In this document: piece by piece, positions 5,630 through 12,478 of the stretch
How positions within the stretch are numbered: the first letter of the stretch is position 1
Layout of the letters: every line of letters begins with the position of its first letter
NCBI GenBank assembly: GCA_964576765.1
Contig: CAZNWH010000045.1
Span: 1-17,937, forward strand
Length of the DNA stretch: 17,937 nt
Source of the DNA: Hellea sp964576765
Lineage (GTDB): Bacteria; Pseudomonadota; Alphaproteobacteria; Caulobacterales; Maricaulaceae
Direction: 5' to 3'
Notes under the pieces: model-generated
Database searches by the model: none
What the model saw: only the letters and a program-made list of their open reading frames with translations
What the model was told of the DNA's origin: nothing
Translations under genes and position numbers: made by a program

Positions 5630-7684
5630 TTAAAAAGTTGTAGTGAGCGCAATCCTGAAATTTCGTCCCGGTAAAGGAACAGTATCTTTCAAGAAAGACG
5701 TATGTTGACGCGCATCGTCGTCGAATAGATTGAGCACAGAAGCTCTTATTTTTACAGTGTCATCCAATACTGGTGGAGTCCAAGTCGCAAATAAGTTCAC
5801 AAGACTATAAGAGTCTGTGGGTAGCTCGAAAGTTTCGATTTTATTCTGTTCGGCGGCGTAATCTAATTCTGCGCGCAATGTCAGGTTTTCGCTTTTGGCG
5901 TCTATTCCGGTTAAAATAGAGAATGGCGGAATGCGGGGTAGATCTCCTTGATCGGTTTTGGCCCGCACATATTCAGCCAGACCATCGACACTGATGTCGA
6001 ATGCGCCAATGCGGGTGATGTCCACGCCGCCCTGCACTTCAAATCCAACAAAGCTAGCATCTTCTCCCGTGAACTGGAAAACAGGCAAGCCATCTTCTTC
6101 AGTCCCTAATTCCCGTTCGAAAATATAATCTCCATAATCTGTGTAGAAACCATTGAGCGTGAGATAATGACCTTGCGCTTTATGCCGGATGGCAAGCTCA
6201 ATCCCGGTGGCAACTTCTTTATCTAAGTTTATATCGCCGAGTTCAAATTGGTTGGTCGCCAGATGCGGGCCATTTGAAAACAGTTCTTCTGTGGTCGGGG
6301 CGCGTTCTGTCCGAAACACGGTTCCGCCAAACCTAAGCGCTTCCGTGAGATGAAGATCACCCCCTGCGGAGATGCTCAAGAGATCAAAAGAGATGTTTTC
6401 ATTTGTCGTACTGCTATCATGATCTGTACGTTCATATCTGGCCGCACCTTCAAGATGGACATTTCCGATCTCTTTTTCATGGAATGTATAAATCCCATAT
6501 TGATTGGTTACCGTTGGCGGAACGAAAGCCTCTTCGCCAATGGCAGCAAAATCACGCCTGCGAATTTGAACGCCGTAAGCTGCGCTCCATCCCTCGTTCT
6601 CGGCTTGAATAGCTTCAAGCCGGCCTTCAAAACCTTCATTGGTGAAGACGGTTCCGGGTTCTCCGGGGGCTTCAAATTCAGTATGCTCATAATCGGCAAA
6701 GCCACCGAAAAACTGAATTTTTTCGATGGGACCGTCAAGCTCCAGAGCAGCATTCAGGTCGACTCGGATTTGATCAAGGTCGATTGTGACCTGTTCTTCT
6801 TCCTCTTCTTCGCCCTCTTCACCTTCTTCTTCTTCGCCTTCTTCGTGACCGCCCGGAATACCGTAATCAGAATCGAATTTATGAACGGCAATTCCGACAA
6901 ATCCTCTCTCGCCGACATAAGAAGCTCCAGCGGTAAAAGAGGACGTCTTAGTTTGTGAGTTTTCAAGAGTTCCGAAAGCTTCCTCTTCACCTTCTTCCTC
7001 TTCGCCTTCTTCTTCGGCTTCTTCCAACTCTCGAAATAAGGCACTCTCAGCAAAACCGGGGATATCGTAATTGCCAGTATCTCGAAATGTGCCGTCCAAG
7101 TGTAAAGCAAAATTTCCAGCCCCGATATCAACAGAACCAGCGGCTTCAAATCCATTATCGACCGAACTTGCGCCAACACGTAAGGCACCATCTAAGCCGT
7201 CTTCTGGTATCTCGGTTGGAATACGGCCGTCTATGACATTAATAATCCCGCCAGAACCAGAGGAACCATATCTGAGCAAAGATGCACCGCGCAGAACTTC
7301 GATGCGTTCAGCTTGTGCAGGTTCTGCGGCGACGGCGTGGTCAGGGGAGGCTGAGGAGGCATCAATCGAGCCGATACCATTGGTTAAAACGCGGACGCGG
7401 TCACCACCTTGTCCGCGAATGATGGGACGAGAGGCTCCGGCGCCGAAAAAGGTGGACGATACACCGGGTTCGGATTTTAGCGTCTCGCCAATGGTTCCGG
7501 TTAGGCGGTTTGCCAATTCCTCACCTGTGAGAACTGAGAGGCCTGTAATGGCCTCGTCAACCGAGCGGGTTAAAGGGGAGCCTGTGACGATGATTTCGTC
7601 GAGATTGTCTTGCGCGATAGCTGCAACAGGTAGACATAAAGTGATGGCGGCGAGGGAAGCGCCGTATAAAGATGATTTAAACAT
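5630..7684 (-). CDS. TonB-dependent outer-membrane receptor, ZnuD-like
   Basis: A 684-residue outer-membrane receptor that would import a substrate with energy from TonB-ExbBD. A signal peptide (about 1-25, ending AAIAQ) is followed by a TonB box-like DEIIVTG, a plug domain (about 36-155 with RPIIRGQGGDRVRVL and EVLRGASLLRYGSSGSGGIINV), then a beta-barrel ending in the outer-membrane signature Phe. The segments TGNYDIPGFAESA, GTLENSQTKT, SDYGIPGGH, DYEHTEFE and FTNEGFEGRLE are characteristic of the zinc receptor family ZnuD. Two extracellular loops, about 220-235 and 280-297, are almost pure glutamate with glycine; relatives usually carry His mixed with acidic residues. The upstream small exported protein and a Zur-like palindrome support metal uptake, most likely zinc. 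AAGAG precedes the ATG. Family certain; substrate moderately supported. Confidence 0.85.
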   Translation of the reverse strand: MFKSSLYGASLAAITLCLPVAAIAQDNLDEIIVTGSPLTRSVDEAITGLSVLTGEELANRLTGTIGETLKSEPGVSSTFFGAGASRPIIRGQGGDRVRVLTNGIGSIDASSASPDHAVAAEPAQAERIEVLRGASLLRYGSSGSGGIINVIDGRIPTEIPEDGLDGALRVGASSVDNGFEAAGSVDIGAGNFALHLDGTFRDTGNYDIPGFAESALFRELEEAEEEGEEEEGEEEAFGTLENSQTKTSSFTAGASYVGERGFVGIAVHKFDSDYGIPGGHEEGEEEEGEEGEEEEEEQVTIDLDQIRVDLNAALELDGPIEKIQFFGGFADYEHTEFEAPGEPGTVFTNEGFEGRLEAIQAENEGWSAAYGVQIRRRDFAAIGEEAFVPPTVTNQYGIYTFHEKEIGNVHLEGAARYERTDHDSSTTNENISFDLLSISAGGDLHLTEALRFGGTVFRTERAPTTEELFSNGPHLATNQFELGDINLDKEVATGIELAIRHKAQGHYLTLNGFYTDYGDYIFERELGTEEDGLPVFQFTGEDASFVGFEVQGGVDITRIGAFDISVDGLAEYVRAKTDQGDLPRIPPFSILTGIDAKSENLTLRAELDYAAEQNKIETFELPTDSYSLVNLFATWTPPVLDDTVKIRASVLNLFDDDARQHTSFLKDTVPLPGRNFRIALTTTF
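6794..6847 (-). repeat. Low-complexity Glu tract in receptor loop 2
   Basis: GAA/GAG codon run encoding residues 280-297 of the TonB receptor (one His, then 14 Glu, 3 Gly... ending before QVTIDL). It shows as CTTCTTC-type repeats on the plus strand. Being trinucleotide-based, slippage would change loop length in steps of one residue without breaking the frame. Confidence 0.8.
6980..7030 (-). repeat. Low-complexity Glu tract in receptor loop 1
   Basis: GAA/GAG codon run encoding about residues 219-235 of the TonB receptor, mostly Glu with Gly, Ala and Leu interruptions, within a predicted extracellular loop between DIPGFAESALF and AFGTLEN. It is similar in composition to the tract at 6794-6847, so the two may share an origin or a selective pressure. 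Confidence 0.8.
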
Positions 7685-7745
7685 GGAAAACTCTTAAAAT
7701 AAAAAATAGATTTGGCCGCGTCAAAACACGGTGAAGCAGGGTTTA

Positions 7746-8051
7746 TTAAAAGAGAGTTGGAGGACCTCGAGGTGGCGGGGCGCGAGTTTGAGCTGTTGAA
7801 AAGGGACTCGGGGCTGAAAAAATATATTCAGCTTGAAAGTCATAGATTTCGAGGAAGGTCTGGCGACTCTCAGCCGGAAGACATATGTCCTCATCCGAAG
7901 CATTAACGCTTATGCTACACTCTATACTGTCATGATTATTATGGTGCCCATCTATATGACTGGTCGCATGTGAAAGCGAGTAACTTTGCAGGGCGAGAAA
8001 CAAAGCAATTAACGCTCCGATAGCCCATTGATATGACAGTAATTTTTTCAC
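7746..8051 (-). CDS. Small exported His/Cys-containing protein
   Basis: About 101 residues. From a GTG start, MKKLLSYQWAIGALIALFLA forms a signal peptide or membrane segment, followed by a His-rich stretch (HATSHIDGHHNNHD), two Cys residues about 20 apart and a C-terminal Pro-rich APPPRGPP tail. A TTG start 36 nt upstream (8087) is also possible; neither has a clear ribosome-binding site, and I prefer GTG for the clean signal peptide. Short proteins with this layout (DUF2946-like) often precede metal-related TonB receptors, as here with a 61-nt gap. The His cluster suggests periplasmic metal binding, perhaps zinc; this is inference. Probably cotranscribed with the receptor from the promoter at 8111-8138. 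Confidence 0.65.
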   Translation of the reverse strand: MKKLLSYQWAIGALIALFLALQSYSLSHATSHIDGHHNNHDSIECSISVNASDEDICLPAESRQTFLEIYDFQAEYIFSAPSPFSTAQTRAPPPRGPPTLF

Positions 8052-8097
8052 AGCGCTGTATTTGAGAACAAAAATATGACACGTCAACTGAAATTTC

Positions 8098-8138
8098 GTA
8101 ATTTTATAACATAATAGTTATGTATTGTATATTTACAA
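8098..8138 (-). promoter_or_regulatory. Promoter with Zur-like operator
   Basis: On the minus strand, TTGTAA (8133-8138), a 16-nt spacer and TATTAT (8111-8116) form a promoter for the small exported protein and the TonB receptor. Its -35 element overlaps the stop codon of the upstream antiporter gene. The 18-bp segment 8098-8115, GTAATTTTATAACATAAT, differs at about three positions from a symmetric Zur-type site (GTTATGTTATAACATAAC as I recall it) and covers the -10. A second symmetric element, ACATAA-TAG-TTATGT (8109-8123), overlaps it. Zinc repression by Zur would fit the genes. The consensus is from memory and no zur gene is in the window. Confidence 0.5.
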
Positions 8139-9470
8139 CAGTTCCGGATCGACAACTTTTTCAACGACGGTTTTGACGGTCAGGCCTTGGACAATAATCG
8201 AGAAAACAACCACGCAATAGGTAGCTGTCAGGATTAAAGGCTTATATTCGTTTTCCGGCAAAGACAGGGCCAGCGCAACAGAGATACCCCCGCGCACACC
8301 GCCCCATGTCAAAACGGGGATCGCCCCTTTAGTAAAATTCTTAAATGTGCCTATCACTTTCATCGGAACGGAGACTGCACAGAGGCGCGCTAAGAGAACC
8401 AATGGGATAGCAATAAAGCCTGCCCAAGCATATTGCGGAACAAGGCCTAAAACCAAGATTTCTAAACCGATCAGCAAGAAAAGCACAGAGTTTAAAATCT
8501 CGTCAATCATTTCCCAAAAGCCAAAGAGATATTCTTTGGTATGATCACTCATCGCTAGGCTCGCACCTTTATTCCCGATCATCAGCCCCGCAACCACTAC
8601 AGCGATAGGGCCTGAAAGGTGATGTCCAAGGATGTTAATGCGCTGCGCAAGAGCATAGGTGCCTGCGACAATGGCAAGACTGATCAAGACTTCAATCGCA
8701 TGTTCATCAATGCTGGCCATCATACGATAGGCAATCCAGCCAGCAATCGCGCCCAGTATTGCCCCGCCGATGGCGTCGACAATAAAAAGCTCAACAATGT
8801 CCATAAAACTGACGCCGCTATGTCCGCCCGCTACTGCTTCTGCAGGGCCAGCGAGCATAATCGTTTGCGTCCAAGCATGATCCCCGGAGGTCCCCGCCGC
8901 AATGGCGACAATAATGGTGAAGACAACCACGCCGACGCCATCATTAAATAAGCTCTCGCCTGCGATTTTAGCTTCTAAGGCCTTTGGCATTTTGACCGAT
9001 TTTAGAATAGAAAGAACAGCCACAGGGTCGGTTGGACTGATGAGAGCGCCAAAGACAAGTGCCCATATATAAGGGAGGTTCACACCCAGCATTTTAGCAA
9101 TGTAATAAAATCCCGTGCCGACGATAAATGTCGACATGATAACCCCAATCGTTGCCATAGAGCCAATCGCCCATTTCGCATCACGTATTTTGCCAAAATC
9201 GACATGTAACGCGCCCGCAAATAACAAAAATCCCAACATGCCTTTCATGAGAGTTTCATTAAAATCAATTTGTTTTATCGCGGATTGTAGTGTGTCGGTT
9301 AGGCCTATACTAGGCATGACCGCTTCGAGGCCCAATAGTCCAAATGAGGCGACAAGGGCCATAACTAAAAGACCAATTGTATGAGGCAGTTTGAAATAGG
9401 CGCGGTTAAGCCATGCCAATATGGCGGATAAAACCAATAACAATGCGGCGATTTCAAATAAGCTTAGCAT
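8133..9470 (-). CDS. CPA1/NhaP-type Na+(K+)/H+ antiporter
   Basis: A 445-residue inner-membrane protein with about 12-13 hydrophobic segments. Transport-site motifs of the CPA1 family are present: SPTDPVAVLSILK (145-157, T147/D148) and GESLFNDGVGVV (171-182, N176/D177), matching the ion-binding Thr-Asp and Asn-Asp pairs known from NhaP antiporters. Such proteins exchange protons for sodium or potassium for pH and salt homeostasis. There is no long C-terminal cytoplasmic extension. A strong GGAGGG lies just before the ATG. It follows the MarR gene on the same strand by 82 nt, and its stop codon overlaps the -35 element of the next promoter. Ion choice cannot be read from the sequence. Confidence 0.9.
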   Translation of the reverse strand: MLSLFEIAALLLVLSAILAWLNRAYFKLPHTIGLLVMALVASFGLLGLEAVMPSIGLTDTLQSAIKQIDFNETLMKGMLGFLLFAGALHVDFGKIRDAKWAIGSMATIGVIMSTFIVGTGFYYIAKMLGVNLPYIWALVFGALISPTDPVAVLSILKSVKMPKALEAKIAGESLFNDGVGVVVFTIIVAIAAGTSGDHAWTQTIMLAGPAEAVAGGHSGVSFMDIVELFIVDAIGGAILGAIAGWIAYRMMASIDEHAIEVLISLAIVAGTYALAQRINILGHHLSGPIAVVVAGLMIGNKGASLAMSDHTKEYLFGFWEMIDEILNSVLFLLIGLEILVLGLVPQYAWAGFIAIPLVLLARLCAVSVPMKVIGTFKNFTKGAIPVLTWGGVRGGISVALALSLPENEYKPLILTATYCVVVFSIIVQGLTVKTVVEKVVDPELL

Positions 9471-9503
9471 AAACCCTCCATTGGTGGGTGTTTAGCGTAT
9501 GTT

Positions 9504-9536
9504 ACGATAAGGGCAAGTCTTAGTGGGCGTTATCGT
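9504..9536. repeat. Inverted repeat between marR-like gene and antiporter gene
   Basis: ACGATAA (9504-9510) and TTATCGT (9530-9536) are perfect complements separated by 19 nt, within the 82-nt gap upstream of the antiporter gene. It could be a regulator operator or a weak hairpin; no T-run follows. Confidence 0.4.
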
Positions 9537-9552
9537 GGCAGGTCGGCCTAAA

Positions 9553-10029
9553 CTAGGCTTGTGGCTTTTGCTTTTGATGTTTCGTATTATAAACATCAAA
9601 AGCTTGAGTGACTTTAATTAAAACATCTATCGTTGTTTTAACCTCTTCCAGCGATAATTCGGGGGCGTGGGCACGGCTCAGACCTATGCCTTTGAGAACA
9701 ATTTTTTCTCTTAAACTACGGCCCTTATCTGTCAGAAACACGCGCTTTATGCGTGCATCTTTAGGGTCGGCTTTTCGTATTAATACGCCTGATTGTTCCA
9801 TAGCTTTAATCACTTGAGAGAGTACACTTTCGGTCATAAAGGCTTGCTCTGCGATATTTTTCTGCGTGCGTCCATTCTCACACCATTGAAGCCGCAAGAC
9901 ATAAAAATGGGATAATGGAAAGTTAAAGGTTGCAAGATATCTGGAGAGCGCGGTTTCAAAGCCGCGAAAGGCGCCGCGAATATGATAAGGTAATGACTGG
10001 TCAGGACTATTGGCATCGCTCTTACTCAT
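9553..10029 (-). CDS. MarR family transcriptional regulator
   Basis: A 158-residue winged-helix regulator. Residues about 18-145 hold the MarR fold: RGFETALSRYLATFNFPLSHFYVLRLQW, recognition region QKNIAEQAFMTESVLSQVIKAMEQSGVL and wing RKADPKDARIKRVFLTDKG. The frame stays open to a further upstream start, but the ATG at 10029 is preceded by GGGGATAGGA and gives the usual MarR length. Such proteins commonly repress their own and neighbouring genes and release DNA on binding small molecules. It precedes the antiporter gene on the same strand and may control it. A weak palindrome, TCAAGTATTTTGA, lies at 10053-10065 just upstream. Confidence 0.85.
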   Translation of the reverse strand: MSKSDANSPDQSLPYHIRGAFRGFETALSRYLATFNFPLSHFYVLRLQWCENGRTQKNIAEQAFMTESVLSQVIKAMEQSGVLIRKADPKDARIKRVFLTDKGRSLREKIVLKGIGLSRAHAPELSLEEVKTTIDVLIKVTQAFDVYNTKHQKQKPQA

Positions 10030-10239
10030 AAATCCTATCCCCAATTTATACATCAAGTATTTTGACGTAAGTGATCTGTTTAAGGCAGCGAGAGTTGAGG
10101 TCAACACTTTATCGAATGGACGATTTGATACTAGATATAGGGTGTCATTAGGGTTTGTTCTGGTTTCTATTACAAGGGATAGTGTTGTGCAACAGGTGTT
10201 CATCTTGCGTTCATCTAAGAGGAATTAAGGCATGAATCG

Positions 10240-10358
10240 TAGTTTATGTGGGAACTAAAAATAGCATTTATGTGGGGATAAATGCATTAATTACGTCATA
10301 CACTGCGCCCCGTATGATGTAAAAACCCGGCATCAGTAATGATGTCGGGTTTGTTTTT
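10240..10358 (+). ncRNA. Candidate structured RNA upstream of rarA
   Basis: Four successive stem-loops lie on the plus strand. TAGTT/AACTA (10240-10257) has a loop containing TGTGGG. GCATTTAT/ATAAATGC (10264-10285) has the loop GTGGGG. TTACGTCATAC/GTATGATGTAA (10291-10322, one G-U pair) has a loop ending GCGCCCC. A 13-bp terminator follows. The first two loops share TTTATGTGGG and both can pair with CCCC of the third, so alternative kissing contacts are possible. The right arm of hairpin 3 (TGATGT) can also pair with GCATCA of the terminator, an antiterminator-like alternative. An 8-codon open frame with a good ribosome-binding site (AAGAGGAATTAAGG, ATG 10232, stop 10258) overlaps hairpin 1. 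It could be a small RNA or an attenuating leader. A weak promoter (TTGTTC, 17 nt, GATAGT) lies near 10155-10183. No known family recognised. The rest of 10030-10239 shows nothing else. Confidence 0.5.
10323..10358 (+). terminator. Strong Rho-independent terminator
   Basis: AAACCCGGCATCA pairs with TGATGTCGGGTTT (13 bp, one G-U) across a GTAA tetraloop of the stable GNRA type, followed by G and five Ts. Five As precede it, so it would also work on the minus strand. It lies 48 nt before the rarA start. Confidence 0.85.
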
Positions 10359-10371
10359 ACCTATTCATCTC

Positions 10372-10400
10372 TTGAGGTGAACTAAGGTGGCGCTTAGACA
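10372..10400 (+). promoter_or_regulatory. Putative rarA promoter giving a leaderless mRNA
   Basis: TTGAGG (10372-10377), a 17-nt spacer and TAGACA (10395-10400) lie so that transcription would begin at or next to the rarA ATG at 10407. There is no Shine-Dalgarno sequence close to that ATG, which fits a leaderless message, common in Caulobacter relatives. The elements are weak matches. Confidence 0.4.
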
Positions 10401-10406
10401 CGTTTC

Positions 10407-11714
10407 ATGTCTGACCTTTTTGAAAGCGCAGGTCTTGATGAAGACGTGCCCCGCCCCTTAGCTGACCGTTTGCGCCCTCAGCTCATTAAAGACGTTGTCG
10501 GGCAAGATCATCTTTTAGATTCTGAGGGCCCTATTGGCCGCATGCTGGCTTCGGGCCGGATCGCCTCTATGATTTTATGGGGCCCGCCGGGGGTTGGGAA
10601 AACCACCATTGCGCGCCTGATTGCAGGTCAAGCCGAGCTGGCCTTTGTTCAGCTTTCCGCTGTTTTTTCAGGCGTGGCGGACCTTCGAAAGGCTTTTGAG
10701 ACGGCTAAAGCTCGCCGGACTACAGGTCAAGGTACACTCCTCTTTGTTGACGAAATACACCGATTTAACCGCGCACAACAAGATGGTTTTTTACCCTATG
10801 TAGAAGAAGGCGTTGTGACCCTGATCGGGGCGACGACCGAAAACCCCAGTTTTGAACTTAATGGCGCTTTGCTCTCACGGGCGCAGGTATTCGTTTTAAA
10901 GCGTTTAGATGAAACAGCTCTTTCAGATTTGTTAAAACGGGCCGAAACGGAGATGGAGATAGCCCTACCTTTAACGAAAGAAGGCCGTGAAACCCTAATC
11001 GGATTTGCCGATGGTGATGGCAGATATCTTCTGACACTGGCGGAGGAGGTTTTTCAAACACCTATAAAAGACCCATTAGACGCAAAAGGCGTTGCCGCTT
11101 TTTTGCAAAAACGAGCGCCCGCTTATGATAAATCTCGTGATGAGCATTATAATCTGATTTCTGCCCTACATAAATCTATGCGCGGATCTGATCCTGACGC
11201 CGCGCTTTATTGGTTGGCGCGCATGTTAACGGGCGGAGAAGACCCGCTTTATATCGCAAGACGTCTCGTCAGATTTGCCTCCGAAGATATTGGCCTAGCA
11301 GACCCGACAGCTTTGATGATGGCCAATGAGGCGATGAATACTTACCGCTTTTTAGGTTCGCCAGAAGGGGAGCTGGCGATTGCGCATGCTGTTGTTCATC
11401 TCGCAACGGCGCCAAAATCAAATGCGGTTTATGCGGGCTTTAAGGCGGCCATGCGTAGCGCGAAAGAAACTGGGTCATTGGCGCCGCCCAAACATATCTT
11501 AAATGCACCAACCAAGCTCATGAAAGATATCGGATATGGCGATGGTTATGCTTATGACCATAATACGGAAGAGGGTTTTTCAGGGCAAAACTATTTTCCC
11601 GATAAGATGCCACGTCAAAAATTTTACCATCCAAAAGCTAAAGGCCGTGAAAAGGCCATACAAGAGCGTTTGGCAAGGTGGGATAGCCTGCGAGATCAGA
11701 TGAAGCGAAATTAA
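10407..11714 (+). CDS. rarA: Replication-associated recombination protein A (AAA+ ATPase)
   Basis: A 435-residue clamp-loader-like AAA+ ATPase of the RarA/MgsA/WRNIP1 family, acting at stalled replication forks and on single-stranded DNA ends. The N-terminus PLADRLRP...VVGQDHLL is typical. Walker A GPPGVGKTT is at 59-67, Walker B LLFVDEIH at 111-118, sensor 1 GATTENPSFE at 141-150, and an arginine-finger-type LLSR at 155-158. The C-terminal tetramerisation region (HYNLISALHKSMRGSDPDAALYWLARML...GG) is complete, ending in the YHPKAKGREK motif. Length is normal. It lies alone on the plus strand between a terminator and the DUF1508-type gene. Confidence 0.95.
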   Translation: MSDLFESAGLDEDVPRPLADRLRPQLIKDVVGQDHLLDSEGPIGRMLASGRIASMILWGPPGVGKTTIARLIAGQAELAFVQLSAVFSGVADLRKAFETAKARRTTGQGTLLFVDEIHRFNRAQQDGFLPYVEEGVVTLIGATTENPSFELNGALLSRAQVFVLKRLDETALSDLLKRAETEMEIALPLTKEGRETLIGFADGDGRYLLTLAEEVFQTPIKDPLDAKGVAAFLQKRAPAYDKSRDEHYNLISALHKSMRGSDPDAALYWLARMLTGGEDPLYIARRLVRFASEDIGLADPTALMMANEAMNTYRFLGSPEGELAIAHAVVHLATAPKSNAVYAGFKAAMRSAKETGSLAPPKHILNAPTKLMKDIGYGDGYAYDHNTEEGFSGQNYFPDKMPRQKFYHPKAKGREKAIQERLARWDSLRDQMKRN

Positions 11715-11813
11715 GATGGTATAAATACAATTTCTATTCTGTGGACAGCTATTTACATATAGTTAATCATTAGCCTAGTAGGGGGCGATGGCATTTATCC
11801 ATAGGGGGACAAC

Positions 11814-12323
11814 ATGGCTGATAGAAAACTTGATGAATATCAACCCAAGCGATTTTACTTACAAAATACGAAAGCGCGTGAAAACGGCTTTGCTAAATTT
11901 GAAAAAGACGGCGCCTATTATTTTGCGCTCTATAAAGATGGTGACATTGTTATGCTCAGTCAGTCCTATAAGGGTGTGGCGGGTCGCGACAATGGTATTG
12001 AATCCGTCAAGAAAAACCGCCGCATCGCCAAACGCTATCGCTTTGATAATCGTAAGGGAGGCAAGCATGGTTTTGGACTTTATGCGGGTAACGGACAAGA
12101 AATTGCTATCAGCGCTAATCTAGGATCTCGCGCCGAAGCTGAGCGTGTCGCCGGACGGATTAATGGAAGTGTAAAAACAAAACGTAAAGCCGCCCCTAAA
12201 AAGACGGCAGGAATATCTGCACCTAAGAAGAAAGTTGCGGCTACGTCATCGGCAGCCTCTAAAGCGCCGGCCAAAAAGAGCGTAGCCAAAAAGAAGCGCG
12301 CGGTTAATAATGAAGATAATTAT
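11814..12323 (+). CDS. DUF1508-domain membrane protein, 5' part (gap-interrupted)
   Basis: The first 170 residues of a protein cut by an assembly gap. AGGGGGACAAC precedes the ATG. Residues about 12-70 (FYLQNTKARENGFAKFE...YYFALYKDGDIVMLSQSYKG...DNGIESVKKN) and about 71-116 (RYRFDNRKGGKHGFGLYAGNGQEIAISANLGSRAEAERVAGRI) resemble paired DUF1508/YegP-like modules, recognisable by the G..YF.L...G..I..S..Y pattern. The tail is a Lys/Ala/Pro-rich linker (KRKAAPKKTAG...KKSVAKKKRAVNNEDNY). The last 55 bp before the gap are identical to the first 55 bp after it, and merging them continues the same frame into the 3' part. DUF1508 has no firmly established biochemical role that I know of. No obvious signal peptide, so the modules are probably cytoplasmic. 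Confidence 0.75.
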
Positions 12324-12478
12324 NNNNNNNNNNNNNNNNNNNNNNNNNNNNNNNNNNNNNNNNNNNNNNNNNNNNNNNNNNNNNNNNNNNNNNNNNNNNN
12401 NNNNNNNNNNNNNNNNNNNNNNNGGCCAAAAAGAGCGTAGCCAAAAAGAAGCGCGCGGTTAATAATGAAGATAATTAT
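12269..12478. repeat. Identical 55-bp sequence on both sides of the gap
   Basis: Positions 12269-12323 and 12424-12478 are identical over 55 bp, abutting the run of Ns on each side. Exact identity of one k-mer length at contig ends is what de Bruijn assemblers leave when two contigs share a terminal k-mer, so this is more likely an unmerged overlap or a collapsed repeat than two natural copies. Confidence 0.9.
12324..12423. other. Assembly gap of 100 Ns
   Basis: Exactly 100 Ns, the customary placeholder for a gap of unknown size. It falls inside the linker between two DUF1508-like module pairs and artificially shifts the reading frame (100 is not a multiple of three). Confidence 0.99.

Noticed and set aside
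6350..6958. 202-codon plus-strand open frame opposite the TonB receptor
   Set aside because: Phe/Leu-rich composition comes from the antisense of the glutamate tracts; no start signal and no recognisable domain.
6780..7035. CTT-rich repeats as a CRISPR-like or satellite array
   Set aside because: They are in-frame Glu codons within a receptor gene, with no regular repeat-spacer structure.
6754..7191. Lys/Arg-rich open frame within the TonB receptor gene
   Set aside because: It is the shifted reading of the GAA/GAG tracts, which yields artificial KKKAKRKK strings; the receptor frame is continuous with family motifs on both sides.
10232..10258. 8-codon peptide before the rarA terminator as a real leader peptide gene
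   Set aside because: It has a good ribosome-binding site, but no run of one amino acid that would link it to attenuation, and it overlaps a hairpin; kept only as a note in the RNA feature.
12269..12478. The 55-bp duplication as a transposon target site or attachment repeat
   Set aside because: The copies abut a run of exactly 100 Ns, no element genes are nearby, and joining them restores one reading frame, so an assembly cause is simpler.
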